Source: Desulfuromonas sp. (lineage in GTDB: Bacteria > Desulfobacterota > Desulfuromonadia > Desulfuromonadales > SZUA-401). Taken from it: a stretch of DNA of 25,803 nt. The stretch spans positions 1 to 25,803 of the forward strand of contig PKUI01000152.1 in NCBI GenBank assembly GCA_002869605.1, read 5' to 3'. The position numbers were made by a program, and so were the translations under genes. Each line of letters opens with the position of its first letter. The first letter of the stretch is position 1. This document shows positions 15,196-22,819 of the stretch, piece by piece. The notes beneath the pieces were generated by a model. The model made no database searches and was not told the DNA's origin. It saw nothing but the letters and a program-made list of their open reading frames with translations.

Positions 15196-16590
15196 TTAGC
15201 GGATGCAGTTGCGACCGGCCCCTTTGGCTTCATAAAGGGCCTTGTCGGCAATGTTGATGATGGCTTCAATGGTCGATCCGCGGATAAATTCACTTACTCC
15301 GAGACTTACCGTCACGTGCCCAACCTCTTCGAAGCGGTGTTCGTCGACCCGCTTGCGGATCAATTCCGCGACGATCTTGGCCCTTTTCATATCTGTGTTG
15401 GGGCAGATAACCATGAATTCCTCTCCTCCCCAGCGACCCACCAGGTCGGACTCTCGTGTTGATTTGCATAGAATATCGGCAATGGCAACGAGGACGCGGT
15501 CTCCGAGCATGTGCCCGTAACAATCGTTGACGGCTTTGAAGTGGTCGATGTCGAGCAGGATGATGGAACAGGGGGAGGCGTAGCGCTCAAACCGGTACTT
15601 TTCATCGTAGAGCACTTTGTCCAATGCAATCCGGTTGGTGATCTGGGTTAACGGATCGGTGCAGGAAAGGTGTTCGAGGTTGTCGATCTGGTCGGAAACC
15701 TGATGCGCCATTTCGGCAAAGGTACGGGCGAGTGTCCCGATTTCATTGTTTTTAAAAGAGGAGACCTCAAAATCGTAGTTCCCTTCGCGCATGTATTTAA
15801 TCCAGCTAAGAATTTTTCTTAACGGGCTGTTGATGTCCTTATGGAAAATGGAATAACCGGCGACGTTCATGCCGAGCAGGACGATAGAGAGGAGAATCGC
15901 CAGACGCAGAGGGTGTTTTTGACTCTCTTCTGCCAGGGCTACCTCTTGCATGGTGCGCGTGTCGAGCTGTTTTAAGACGGCATCGATATCGACCATGATC
16001 TCGGCCTTGGCCTTGTGGTAATCGTTGTCGTGCAGTAGTTGGAGTGCCAGCTCCCTGTCGGGAGGGCCCGTGCTGTAAGTGCCGTCGTCACCTGGAATCC
16101 GCCCCTGCATGGCCCAGAAGGCGCGGGTTTCAAGCTCGACCAGATCATCCGAGTGTTTTTTTGCTGCGGTGAGTCGCGCTAATTCTTCCGCGCTGAACTG
16201 CTGCTCTTTCATCAGTTCAACGATCGACACTTTTCTGCCCGTTCTTTCGCGGTAGTCGTGGCGCGCAGAGATGTAGTCCCAGAAGACGTCCTGATAATTT
16301 TCCGGGCGGGGTAGTTTGCCGTCGCGGATGGCGATGATCTTGTGGAAGTAGTCGAGGTAGCGTTCGTCACCGGTGACCACGTAGGTGCGTACCATACGGG
16401 TCAGGTCATCCGAACTCTGGCGCAGCTCTTCGACGAGTTCACGCGATTCGTAGCGACTAAGCTGCAGGTCACTTAAACGTTGCGCCGAGTCGAGCATCCA
16501 CCACAAGTTGGTAAACAGGATCGCCAACAGTAATGCCTGTAGGGAAAAGAAGCAGATTATTTTGACGTTGATGCTCATGCCGTGATTCAT
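15196..16590 (-). CDS. Membrane diguanylate cyclase with periplasmic sensor, HAMP and GGEEF domain
   Basis: This 464-aa protein should make c-di-GMP from GTP. A first membrane helix (about 10-32) leads to a mostly helical periplasmic domain of roughly 190 residues of unknown ligand. A second helix (LRLAILLSIVLLGMNVAGYSIF) and a HAMP-like linker follow. The GGDEF domain has DPLTQITNR, LLDIDHFKAVNDCYGH and the active-site motif GGEEF (388-392), a functional variant of GGDEF. Nine residues before it is RESD (379-382), the RxxD inhibitory site, so product feedback is likely. I chose ATG 16590 because GAGGGG lies upstream with somewhat long spacing; ATG 16578 is possible. It is convergent with the HD-GYP gene, and no terminator is visible in the 15-bp gap. 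Confidence 0.92.
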   Translation of the reverse strand: MNHGMSINVKIICFFSLQALLLAILFTNLWWMLDSAQRLSDLQLSRYESRELVEELRQSSDDLTRMVRTYVVTGDERYLDYFHKIIAIRDGKLPRPENYQDVFWDYISARHDYRERTGRKVSIVELMKEQQFSAEELARLTAAKKHSDDLVELETRAFWAMQGRIPGDDGTYSTGPPDRELALQLLHDNDYHKAKAEIMVDIDAVLKQLDTRTMQEVALAEESQKHPLRLAILLSIVLLGMNVAGYSIFHKDINSPLRKILSWIKYMREGNYDFEVSSFKNNEIGTLARTFAEMAHQVSDQIDNLEHLSCTDPLTQITNRIALDKVLYDEKYRFERYASPCSIILLDIDHFKAVNDCYGHMLGDRVLVAIADILCKSTRESDLVGRWGGEEFMVICPNTDMKRAKIVAELIRKRVDEHRFEEVGHVTVSLGVSEFIRGSTIEAIINIADKALYEAKGAGRNCIR

Positions 16591-16804
16591 TGTTCTTATC
16601 ACCCCTCAATTGATAACCTAATTAATCAATAATTGGGCCAAGGGTAGCTTTGTTGTGGCATTATTTTGTAATTGTCTGAAATTGCGTAGTTAATTTAGCT
16701 GATGGGTTGTGCCCCGGAGACGGTAGTCGAAGCTGAGAGGCCTGGGGAATGGTGCCGTGACACTATTTTGGCTCTGGAGCGTGATGGTTCTGACACAGCA
16801 GAGA

Positions 16805-17137
16805 CTACCTGCGGCGTCTGCGTGGGGTGTGGTTTTTCTTCGGCCGGGTTTCTTCCTGACGAGCAGGTTCCTGGGGCGGTTCCTTGCGCGGTGCGCTGAC
16901 CCGGATGCAGCGATTGATCAGGCGTGCGCCGTCGAGGCTGTTGATGGCGTCCTTGGCTTCGGCATTGCTGCCCATACGGATAAACGCCTTGCCGTAGAAA
17001 TGTTCATTGGAGTCGCAGAGCATCTTGATCGAGCGCACGCTGCCGCACACAGAAAACAGCTTGCGCAGCTCTTCCTCTTCGATATTGGCGGGGATGTTGC
17101 TGACCACCACTTCTTTACCGGTAAATTTACTCTTCAT
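16805..17137 (-). CDS. RRM-type RNA-binding protein with basic tail
   Basis: This 110-aa protein has one RNA recognition motif. The RNP2 motif VVVSNIP is at residues 10-16 and an RNP1-like motif YGKAFIRM near 48-55. The last 30 residues are rich in P, E, K and R and end in five arginines, which would add RNA affinity. Small single-RRM proteins occur in cyanobacteria and deltaproteobacteria, with roles in RNA binding that are mostly uncharacterised. The start lies inside the 3' end of the rbgA-like gene, an 11-bp overlap with AGAGGA about 12 bases upstream, so translation is probably coupled. Pairing with a ribosome-assembly GTPase suggests, without proving, a link to rRNA or cold adaptation. 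Confidence 0.9.
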   Translation of the reverse strand: MKSKFTGKEVVVSNIPANIEEEELRKLFSVCGSVRSIKMLCDSNEHFYGKAFIRMGSNAEAKDAINSLDGARLINRCIRVSAPRKEPPQEPARQEETRPKKNHTPRRRRR

Positions 17138-17999
17138 CTGTTTGGTTGTCCTCTTCTGTAACCGTTAAATCGTCGGGGCGTTCAAGGCTGATGCGCCCGA
17201 GGTTGCCGGCACGCAGCTCGCGCAATAGCAGTTCGGCCGCCCGGTAGAGATCGATATCGCCCCCCTTGATCAGGCAACCGCGACGCCGACCGATCTCTTC
17301 GAGGATCGCGCTCGGGGTCTCGGGCAGCGCCGGAAGCTTGTAACGTTTGACAATCTGCTCCGGGTAACGCTTGCCGAGGTAGTCCAGGGTTGCGCGCGCG
17401 ACCTCGACACTGTCGTAGGCGTCGTCACCGATGGCACCGCTCGCCGCCAGGCGGCAGGCCCCGGCGGGGTCGCTCAGCACCGGCCAGAGCAGGCCGGGGG
17501 TGTCGGCGAGCAGGATGCCGTTACGCAGGTCAACCTGCTGCGGGCAGGTGGTGATGCCTGCCTTGTCGCCGACCCGCGCCATCTTCTTGCCGGCCAGAGT
17601 GTTGATCAGGGTCGATTTGCCGACGTTCGGGATGCCGGCGATCATCACGCGCAGCGACTTGCCCGGTTTACCGCTGCGCTGGGGCACCAGCTTGCGGCAC
17701 AGCTTCGGCAACACCCCCACTTCGCGCCGCTCGCGGGCTTCCAGCGGCAGGGCGCGAACGCCGTGCTGTTTTTCGAAGAAGTTGATCCAGGCGTTGGTGA
17801 TCGTCGGGTCGGCGAGGTCGTTCTTGTTCAGGACTTTGACGCACGGTTTCTGGCCACGCAACTTTTCCAGTAGCGGGTTGGTGCTGCTCGCCGGAAGGCG
17901 CGCATCGAGGACCTCGATAAACAGGTCGATGTTGGGTAGCTTTTCTATGATCTGTTCACGGGCCTTCTTCATGTGGCCCGGGTACCATTCGACAATCAT
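17127..17999 (-). CDS. RbgA/YlqF-type ribosome biogenesis GTPase
   Basis: This 290-aa GTPase belongs to the circularly permuted YlqF/RbgA family, which acts in late assembly of the large ribosomal subunit. The permuted order is visible: G4 NKND (58-61) comes before G1 GIPNVGKS (122-129), the G2 threonine in GDKAGIT (144-150) and G3 DTPG (166-169). The N-terminal WYPGHMKKA is a hallmark of the family. The C-terminal helical domain (about 190-275) contains RRRGCLIKGGDIDLYRAAELLL. AGGAG lies 7 bases before ATG 17999. It leads an operon with the RRM protein gene. A stem-loop in its leader (18022-18048) could affect expression. Confidence 0.93.
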   Translation of the reverse strand: MIVEWYPGHMKKAREQIIEKLPNIDLFIEVLDARLPASSTNPLLEKLRGQKPCVKVLNKNDLADPTITNAWINFFEKQHGVRALPLEARERREVGVLPKLCRKLVPQRSGKPGKSLRVMIAGIPNVGKSTLINTLAGKKMARVGDKAGITTCPQQVDLRNGILLADTPGLLWPVLSDPAGACRLAASGAIGDDAYDSVEVARATLDYLGKRYPEQIVKRYKLPALPETPSAILEEIGRRRGCLIKGGDIDLYRAAELLLRELRAGNLGRISLERPDDLTVTEEDNQTDEE

Positions 18000-18021
18000 T
18001 GCTCAACTCCTGAAACATCAA

Positions 18022-18048
18022 CAGCCACAGGAGGCATCCCTGTGGCTG
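18022..18048 (-). promoter_or_regulatory. Stem-loop in the leader of the RbgA-like gene
   Basis: Arms CAGCCACAGG (18022-18031) and CCTGTGGCTG (18039-18048) form a perfect 10-bp stem with a 7-base loop. It lies 22 bp before the start codon and just upstream of the AGGAG site. With no T tract it is not a clear terminator; a leader regulatory hairpin is possible. Confidence 0.5.
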
Positions 18049-18144
18049 CCCGCAGCATACCTAAAATAGATCGCTAAAGCCAGCACTTATCGAGTGAAAG
18101 GGGCCGAGGTGAAGATTAACCGGAAAGCGTGGCACTCGATCTTT

Positions 18145-18175
18145 CGTAGACTTCTCTACGGGGTCTGTCGATAAT
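18145..18175 (+). promoter_or_regulatory. Probable promoter of the HI0933-like gene, with an inverted repeat
   Basis: TAGACT (18147-18152) and GATAAT (18170-18175) are 17 bp apart, with 4 and 5 matches to the sigma-70 consensus. A perfect inverted repeat, CGTAGA-CTTC-TCTACG (18145-18160), covers the -35 box and could be an operator. The start codon follows 28 bp after the -10. Confidence 0.45.
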
Positions 18176-18203
18176 AGCGCATTCTTTTGAAAGAAGTGTA
18201 TTT

Positions 18204-19457
18204 ATGGAAACCTATGACCTGATCGTGATCGGTGGTGGCCCCGCCGGGATGTTTGCCGCCGGTTATGCCGCCTTGAGCGGTGCCCGCGTGGTGCTGCTGG
18301 AGAAGAACCGCCGTGTCGGTGCCAAGGTGCTGATTACCGGCAAGGGGCGCTGTAATGTCACCAACAGCGAACCGGACGTGCGCAAGTTTGCCGAGCAGTT
18401 CGGGGGCAACGGCAAGCAGCTGTTGACAGCGCTGTATGCCTACGGGGTGCAGGAGGTGATCGATTTCTTTCAGCAGCGTGGGCTGCCGCTCACGGTCGAG
18501 AGGGGCGGGCGGGTGTTCCCCTCCCACGGTGATGCTCGGGACGTACAGCGGCTCCTGGCTCGCTTCCTTGACGAGGCCGGGGTAGAGGTGCGCTGTGCCA
18601 GCGAAGTGCGGCAGCTGGTATGCACAGGCGATCAGATCGGCGCGGTGCAGACCGCCGCCGGCGAACTGAAGGGCAAAGCGGTGCTGGTGGCGACCGGGGG
18701 GCTCTCCTATCCGGATACCGGTTGTACCGGCGACGGTTACCGCTGGGCCCGGGAACTCGGCTTCAAAGTGGTGTCGACACGCCCGGCGCTGACCGCCATC
18801 GACCTGCACGAGGCATGGACCGGCGAGGTCGATAACTTCAACCTCAAGAACGTCGAGCTGAAGGTGGTGCAGAACGGCAAGGTTCTGGCGAGCCGTTTCG
18901 GCGAGGCGTTCTTTACCCGGGACGGCATCGGCGGACCGATTATCCTCGATTTGAGCAACATCGTGCGTGAGCTGCTGCCCAAAGGTGAGGTGGTGCTGAC
19001 TCTCGATCTCAAGCCGGCGGTAAACGCCGAGCTGTTCGACAAGCGGCTGCAGCGTGAACTGGCTGACCATGCCAACAAGGATTTTCGCAAGTCACTGGTG
19101 AACCTGCTGCCCAAGGCGATGATCCCGGTGTTTGTGCGCTTAAGCGGTATCGCCCCCGATAAGAAATGCCACTCGGTGACCCGCGAGGAGCGCCAGCGCC
19201 TGCTCGGCCTGTTCAAGTCGTTGCCGCTGCAGGTCAGCGGCTGCGGAGGTTATGACAAGGCGATCATCACCCGGGGCGGCATCGATCTGCGTGAGCTCGA
19301 CATGCGCACCCTGCGCGCCAAAAAGATTACCAACCTTTACTTCGCCGGTGAAGTGCTCGACCTGGATGGACCGACCGGCGGCTTCAATCTGCAGGTCTGC
19401 TGGTCGACCGGTTACCTGGCCGGGGTGAGTGCCGCCGAGGCGGTGTTAAGCAGCTAG
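18204..19457 (+). CDS. HI0933/YhiN (BaiN)-family FAD-dependent oxidoreductase
   Basis: This 417-aa flavoprotein has the FAD-binding Rossmann motif GGGPAGMFAA (11-20) and the family-specific GAKVLITGKGRCNVTNS. Also visible are FPSHGDARDV, ATGGLSYPDTGCTGDGY and the C-terminal FAGEVLDLDGPTGGFNLQ. These define the HI0933-like/YhiN group. One member, BaiN, reduces bile-acid intermediates in gut clostridia, but in proteobacteria the substrate is unknown, so no specific reaction is assigned. The start has GAAAGAAG upstream. It is a single-gene unit: transcribed from its own promoter, with the convergent nitrilase-GFA pair at its 3' side. Confidence 0.92.
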   Translation: METYDLIVIGGGPAGMFAAGYAALSGARVVLLEKNRRVGAKVLITGKGRCNVTNSEPDVRKFAEQFGGNGKQLLTALYAYGVQEVIDFFQQRGLPLTVERGGRVFPSHGDARDVQRLLARFLDEAGVEVRCASEVRQLVCTGDQIGAVQTAAGELKGKAVLVATGGLSYPDTGCTGDGYRWARELGFKVVSTRPALTAIDLHEAWTGEVDNFNLKNVELKVVQNGKVLASRFGEAFFTRDGIGGPIILDLSNIVRELLPKGEVVLTLDLKPAVNAELFDKRLQRELADHANKDFRKSLVNLLPKAMIPVFVRLSGIAPDKKCHSVTREERQRLLGLFKSLPLQVSGCGGYDKAIITRGGIDLRELDMRTLRAKKITNLYFAGEVLDLDGPTGGFNLQVCWSTGYLAGVSAAEAVLSS

Positions 19458-19482
19458 CTGCGTGGTGCCCGGTTGGTACGCG

Positions 19483-19932
19483 TTATTCTGCGAGCTCTTC
19501 TCCGGACCCTCCTGCCGCCTCCGGCAGATCTTTAAATTTAGGTAAGCCATCCTTGATGCGGTGGACCGTGTCCTGGTAGTGCACGTGGAAGGCCGGCTGG
19601 AAATCGAACCCTTCAATCAGGGCCGCAGGGATATCCACCATCCCCATGGGCGGGTGGTCTATGTAGAGATGTCCGCCGCAGGTTGTGCACCACTTGCGGT
19701 TGCTGGTCCCCGGCCGGTTTTCCGTGGCGGCGGTTTTGTCGAAGGCGGCAACCTTCTCTTCTCCTTTGGTGATTTTAAAGTTTTCCGGGGTCCACAGGGT
19801 GAAGGCGTTCACCTGCCCGGCCGACCAGTGCCGGCAGGATTTGCAGTGACAATAGGCCATCACTTCCGGCTCGCCGTGCAGTTCAAATTCAACCGCCCCG
19901 CAAAAACATCGTCCCTTGTACGTTTTACCCAT
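19483..19932 (-). CDS. GFA-family zinc protein
   Basis: This 149-aa protein belongs to the GFA (glutathione-dependent formaldehyde-activating enzyme-like) family. Family cysteines are present: C9-x-C11 (RCFCGAV), C28-x-C30-x2-C33 (CHCKSC), and CTTC in WCTTCGGHLY further on, which together bind two zinc ions in the known fold. The family name comes from a Paracoccus protein, and most members have no proven reaction, so formaldehyde chemistry is not assumed. Two adjacent ATG codons (19935 and 19932) fit the AAGGAG site; the second has the better spacing. It follows the nitrilase gene closely (14-17 bp), so they are likely one transcript. Confidence 0.88.
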   Translation of the reverse strand: MGKTYKGRCFCGAVEFELHGEPEVMAYCHCKSCRHWSAGQVNAFTLWTPENFKITKGEEKVAAFDKTAATENRPGTSNRKWCTTCGGHLYIDHPPMGMVDIPAALIEGFDFQPAFHVHYQDTVHRIKDGLPKFKDLPEAAGGSGEELAE

Positions 19933-19949
19933 CATGCTTCTCCTTGAGG

Positions 19950-20906
19950 TCAATTGTTGGTTGCCGGATCATCTTTCTCGAAGTGAACGGGTGATTGTGG
20001 CGAGGTGTCGACATGCAGGGTGAAGATATCCGGGCGGGCGTAGTGGCCGGTGACATCGAGGGTTCTTCGGGCCGTAGCGACCTGCTGCAGGTCAATGTCG
20101 TGGTAGAGGGTGCCTGCTGCCTTGTTCAGCGGGCCGGCAACGATTTCTCCGTCCGGGGAAATAATCACCGAGTCTCCCGGGTTAATCCATTCATCCGCCT
20201 CCGGGTACATCTGTTCTTTGCCGGGGAGATCATCCGGGAGGTCCATGCCTTGCAGGAGGTTGCCGCATCCGATGACCCAGCAGCGGCCCTCTCGGGCAAT
20301 GTGGCGCAGGCTGCCGAGCCAGTTTTCGCCGCTGTCGTAGGTGGGGGCGATGTAGATCTCCACCCCTTGTGCATAGAGGGCATAGCGCGCCAGCGGCATG
20401 TAGTTTTCCCAGCACAACAGGGTGCCGAGGCGCCCGGCAGGGGACGCGACGACGTTCAGGCCGCTGGCGTCCCCAAACCCCCAAACCATCCGTTCGGGGT
20501 TGGTTGGCATCAGCTTGCGGTGTCGGTTGAGCAGTTTTCCCTCGGGGCCGATCACCACGATCGAATTGTACAGCGTTGAACGACCGAGTTGGTTGTCCCG
20601 CTCTTCGATCCCGCAAACAACCGTGACCTGGTGTTTTTCAGCGGCCGCACAGAGACCCTCGAGATCGTTGTCGATCAGGACGGAACTCTCCCACAAGCGC
20701 TTGTACAACGCCTCGGTTGTGTTCCAGTCGCCTCCCGGTTTGAGACGCCATATCCAGGCCGGGTAGCCCGGAATAAAGGTTTCGGTAAATACGACCAGTT
20801 CAGCACCGTGGCTAGCGGCTTCCTGAACCGTCTCGATCGCGAGGTTGATCGACGCGAGCTTGTCGAGGAAAATCGGTTTTTTTTGTACCACGGCTATCTT
20901 CGGCAT
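19950..20906 (-). CDS. Nitrilase-family C-N hydrolase
   Basis: This 318-aa cytosolic enzyme has the catalytic Glu-Lys-Cys triad of the nitrilase superfamily: E42 in FTETFIPGYPAWIW, K131 in HRKLMPTNPERMVWG, and C165 in LLCWENYMPLARY. The CWENYMPL context and the GYP-x-W-x-W block point to the true nitrilase branch (nitrile to acid plus ammonia) rather than amidases or carbamoylases. APTYDSGENWLGSLRHIAREGRCWV supports this. The exact nitrile is unknown; cyanide hydratase or dihydratase branches are relatives. ATG 20906 is chosen because CGGAG lies 6 bases upstream. It is followed by the GFA gene, forming a likely two-gene operon. Confidence 0.92.
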   Translation of the reverse strand: MPKIAVVQKKPIFLDKLASINLAIETVQEAASHGAELVVFTETFIPGYPAWIWRLKPGGDWNTTEALYKRLWESSVLIDNDLEGLCAAAEKHQVTVVCGIEERDNQLGRSTLYNSIVVIGPEGKLLNRHRKLMPTNPERMVWGFGDASGLNVVASPAGRLGTLLCWENYMPLARYALYAQGVEIYIAPTYDSGENWLGSLRHIAREGRCWVIGCGNLLQGMDLPDDLPGKEQMYPEADEWINPGDSVIISPDGEIVAGPLNKAAGTLYHDIDLQQVATARRTLDVTGHYARPDIFTLHVDTSPQSPVHFEKDDPATNN

Positions 20907-21078
20907 CGTGTACTCCGCGACAATCGCGCCTAAAAGGTGTACTTGAACCATAACACCAAAAGATGACCAAACAAGTCGCTAATTGTTGTGTTCGACAGAG
21001 AGGCAGGTCAGTACGTCGTATCGGATAGCGTGGGGGATACTTACACGGCTTTGTTACCGCGTTGTTGCTGGCAGGGTT

Positions 21079-21477
21079 TCAGCTCTGTTGCGGTCTGATT
21101 CTGAGCTGCGGCCGCTGTCCCTCCAGGGAGAGCGGGTGAGGTTTTTCCAGGCTGTCGATCAGTTCGATGACCTCTGCAACCTGTGCGTGCAGGTCGGCGA
21201 GTTCGAGCCCCAGGCAGTGTGGCGCCATCGGCAGGCTCAGCTTCGTGCCGCGCTGCAGCAGGGCGCGTGCTCCCCGGATGTTGCCCTTTTCCAGATGTAG
21301 CAGGCCGACGGCGATCTGCAGTACCCCCTTGTAGAGGTCGCGCAGAGGGTCGTCCTGGACATTCCAGAGCTCTTCGAGGGTTTCGTGACAGAGGAAATAG
21401 GCTCCCTCGTTGAACTGGCGTACCGCCGCCAGCAGGGTGGCGGAAGGGGGCTGCTGACAAGCGGTTGCGAGTGTCAT
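21079..21477 (-). CDS. DUF309-family protein
   Basis: This 132-aa helical protein carries the DUF309 core FNEGAYFLCHETLEELW (22-38), then DPLRDLYKGVLQIAVGLLHLEKGN and an alanine/leucine-rich repeat-like helix. The conserved H-E-x2-E-x2-W pattern may bind a metal, but no function is established. The start is uncertain: ATG 21477 lies 4 bp after the stop of the upstream zinc-protein gene, consistent with coupling but with a weak ribosome binding site. TTG 21501 would overlap that gene by 20 bp and add 8 residues. It forms a reverse operon with the small zinc protein. Confidence 0.85.
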   Translation of the reverse strand: MTLATACQQPPSATLLAAVRQFNEGAYFLCHETLEELWNVQDDPLRDLYKGVLQIAVGLLHLEKGNIRGARALLQRGTKLSLPMAPHCLGLELADLHAQVAEVIELIDSLEKPHPLSLEGQRPQLRIRPQQS

Positions 21478-21481
21478 CAGT

Positions 21482-21685
21482 TCAGCCGAGGGTTTTGTCA
21501 ATGGTACAGTGGAGGCAAACCGGCTGCAGTTCGTAGAGGCCGCTTTCCTTGTTGAGCACCGTGATGTGTTTGAGGTGCAGTCCGCAGGTGGTCTTGAAGC
21601 AGATCGAGCAGACGGTGCTTTCGCTGGTGGAGGTGACGTCGCAGATGTGGCACATCCACGGTGAGGGTTCGGGTTGTTCGTTCAT
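21482..21685 (-). CDS. Small eight-ligand zinc-finger protein
   Basis: This 67-aa protein has eight regularly spaced potential zinc ligands: C12-x2-C15, C26-x2-C29, C34-x2-H37 and C57-x2-C60. This spacing is like a cross-brace (RING/FYVE/PHD-type) finger binding two zincs, which is unusual for so small a bacterial protein. No signal peptide or membrane segment is seen. ATG 21685 is preferred because AAGGA lies 6-7 bases upstream. It is the first gene of the pair with the DUF309 gene and divergent from the metallo-beta-lactamase-fold gene. I do not recognise a named family; a role as an adaptor for the DUF309 protein is only a guess from adjacency. Confidence 0.75.
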   Translation of the reverse strand: MNEQPEPSPWMCHICDVTSTSESTVCSICFKTTCGLHLKHITVLNKESGLYELQPVCLHCTIDKTLG

Positions 21686-21758
21686 GAAGGTTCCTTTCAC
21701 TCTCTTGCAGTCTAAATTAGCATAGCTGTGAAGGTCGCGCCAAGAGCGGTTGAGCAGG

Positions 21759-21787
21759 TTGACAGCACAGGCGTCTGTCGGCAGAAT
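21759..21787 (+). promoter_or_regulatory. Sigma-70-type promoter of the MBL-fold gene
   Basis: A perfect TTGACA (21759-21764) is followed after 17 bp by CAGAAT (21782-21787), 4 of 6 matches. The start codon at 21827 leaves a leader of about 33 bases. Confidence 0.5.
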
Positions 21788-21826
21788 CGTTTATCCTTTG
21801 CGCATACCTCCAACACAGGATGGACC

Positions 21827-22762
21827 ATGAACCGAAATCAGCTGACCTGTATCGACCTCGACCAACCGACCCTCGAGGGGTTTCGAAAATTCCTCAGCGC
21901 CTGGCTTTACTGCGGCGAGCGGGAAACCTTTGTGGTCGATCCCGGACCGCTCTCGACGATTCCCCTGCTGCTTGAGGAGTTGAAACGGAGCGGGGTTGAG
22001 CGGCTCGATACCATCTACCTGACGCATATCCATATCGACCATGCCGGCGGCACCGGCGCCCTGCTCGAAACCTATCCGCAGGCGAAGGTGGTCTGCCACC
22101 CCGACGGAGTGCGGCACATGGCGGCCCCGGAGAAGCTCTGGCAGGGCTCCCTCAAGGTGCTCGGTAAAACTGCCGAGGCCTATGGCGAGATCATCGCCGT
22201 GCCGCAAGAGAGCCTGGTGGCGGCGCAGGAAGGCGAGGCCGCAACGCCGGGTGGCATGCAATGCTACCTGACCCCGGGGCACGCGGTGCACCACTGTTGT
22301 TATCGCTGCGACGAGCTGCTGTTTGCCGGCGAGGTGGCTGGCGTTCACTTCCCGCATGAACAGGAGATTTACATGCGCCCCGCCACGCCGCCCCGTTTCA
22401 TGCTCGAGACGGCGCTCGCCTCGCTGGAACGCATGATGGCACTGCAGCCACAGGCGGCGGTGATCGCGCATTACGGCCTGGTGGAGCCGGCACTCAAGTA
22501 TCTGCAGATCGGTCAGCGGCAATTTAAACTCTGGGTTGCCGGTGTCGCGGCGATTAGCGGGCTCCCGGCGGAGCAGCGCGAGCAGGCCTTTTTTGACTGG
22601 TTGCTGGAGCATGACCCACACTTTCGGCTGATTAAGCAGCTGGACAGCGACATCTACGCCCGGGAGCGGATCTTTTTCGGTAACACCTTCGCCGGGATGT
22701 CGGATTACGTCGAGAGGCTCTCTGCGGAGGAACGCAGCGCCGTAAGTCGGCTGCCTGAGTGA
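21827..22762 (+). CDS. Metallo-beta-lactamase-fold hydrolase
   Basis: This 311-aa protein has the MBL signature THIHIDHAGG with H67, H69, D71 and H72. Further metal ligands are H152 in TPGHAVHH, a carboxylate in LLFAGEVAG (E169, replacing the commoner Asp), and H215 in VIAHYG. The N-terminal DLDQPTLEGFRKFLSAWLY and VVDPGP resemble glyoxalase II-like or quorum-lactonase-like hydrolases, but the substrate is not clear. The C-terminal 90 residues form an extra helical region of unknown role. ATG 21827 is chosen because AGGA lies 7 bases upstream; a longer frame from 21728 covers the promoter. It is divergent from the small zinc protein and upstream of the 6S RNA gene. Confidence 0.88.
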   Translation: MNRNQLTCIDLDQPTLEGFRKFLSAWLYCGERETFVVDPGPLSTIPLLLEELKRSGVERLDTIYLTHIHIDHAGGTGALLETYPQAKVVCHPDGVRHMAAPEKLWQGSLKVLGKTAEAYGEIIAVPQESLVAAQEGEAATPGGMQCYLTPGHAVHHCCYRCDELLFAGEVAGVHFPHEQEIYMRPATPPRFMLETALASLERMMALQPQAAVIAHYGLVEPALKYLQIGQRQFKLWVAGVAAISGLPAEQREQAFFDWLLEHDPHFRLIKQLDSDIYARERIFFGNTFAGMSDYVERLSAEERSAVSRLPE

Positions 22763-22804
22763 GCGTCCGTAAGCTGGAAAGCGCGCCTGAAGATATGGTT
22801 AGCG

Positions 22805-22813
22805 TGTTATAAT
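22805..22813 (+). promoter_or_regulatory. Extended -10 promoter for the 6S RNA gene
   Basis: TGTTATAAT contains a perfect TATAAT (22808-22813) and the TGn extension. No good -35 is seen at 17 bp, which an extended -10 can tolerate. Transcription would start near 22820. Confidence 0.65.
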
Positions 22814-22819
22814 GTTGTT

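Noticed and set aside
16603..16804. AT-rich 200-bp gap between the GGEEF cyclase and the RRM gene
   Set aside because: I looked for promoter, small RNA and small gene signals. Only weak AT-rich palindromic stretches are present, and nothing reaches a callable level.
18089..18140. Inverted repeat ATCGAGTG / CACTCGAT with a 36-base gap between the rbgA-like and HI0933-like genes
   Set aside because: The arms are 8 bp and the loop is long. Without conservation data it cannot be told from chance, so it is not listed as a feature.
18156..19070. A 304-codon reverse frame opposite the HI0933-like gene
   Set aside because: It is antisense to a well-supported flavoprotein gene and has low-complexity, His/Gln-rich content typical of shadow frames.
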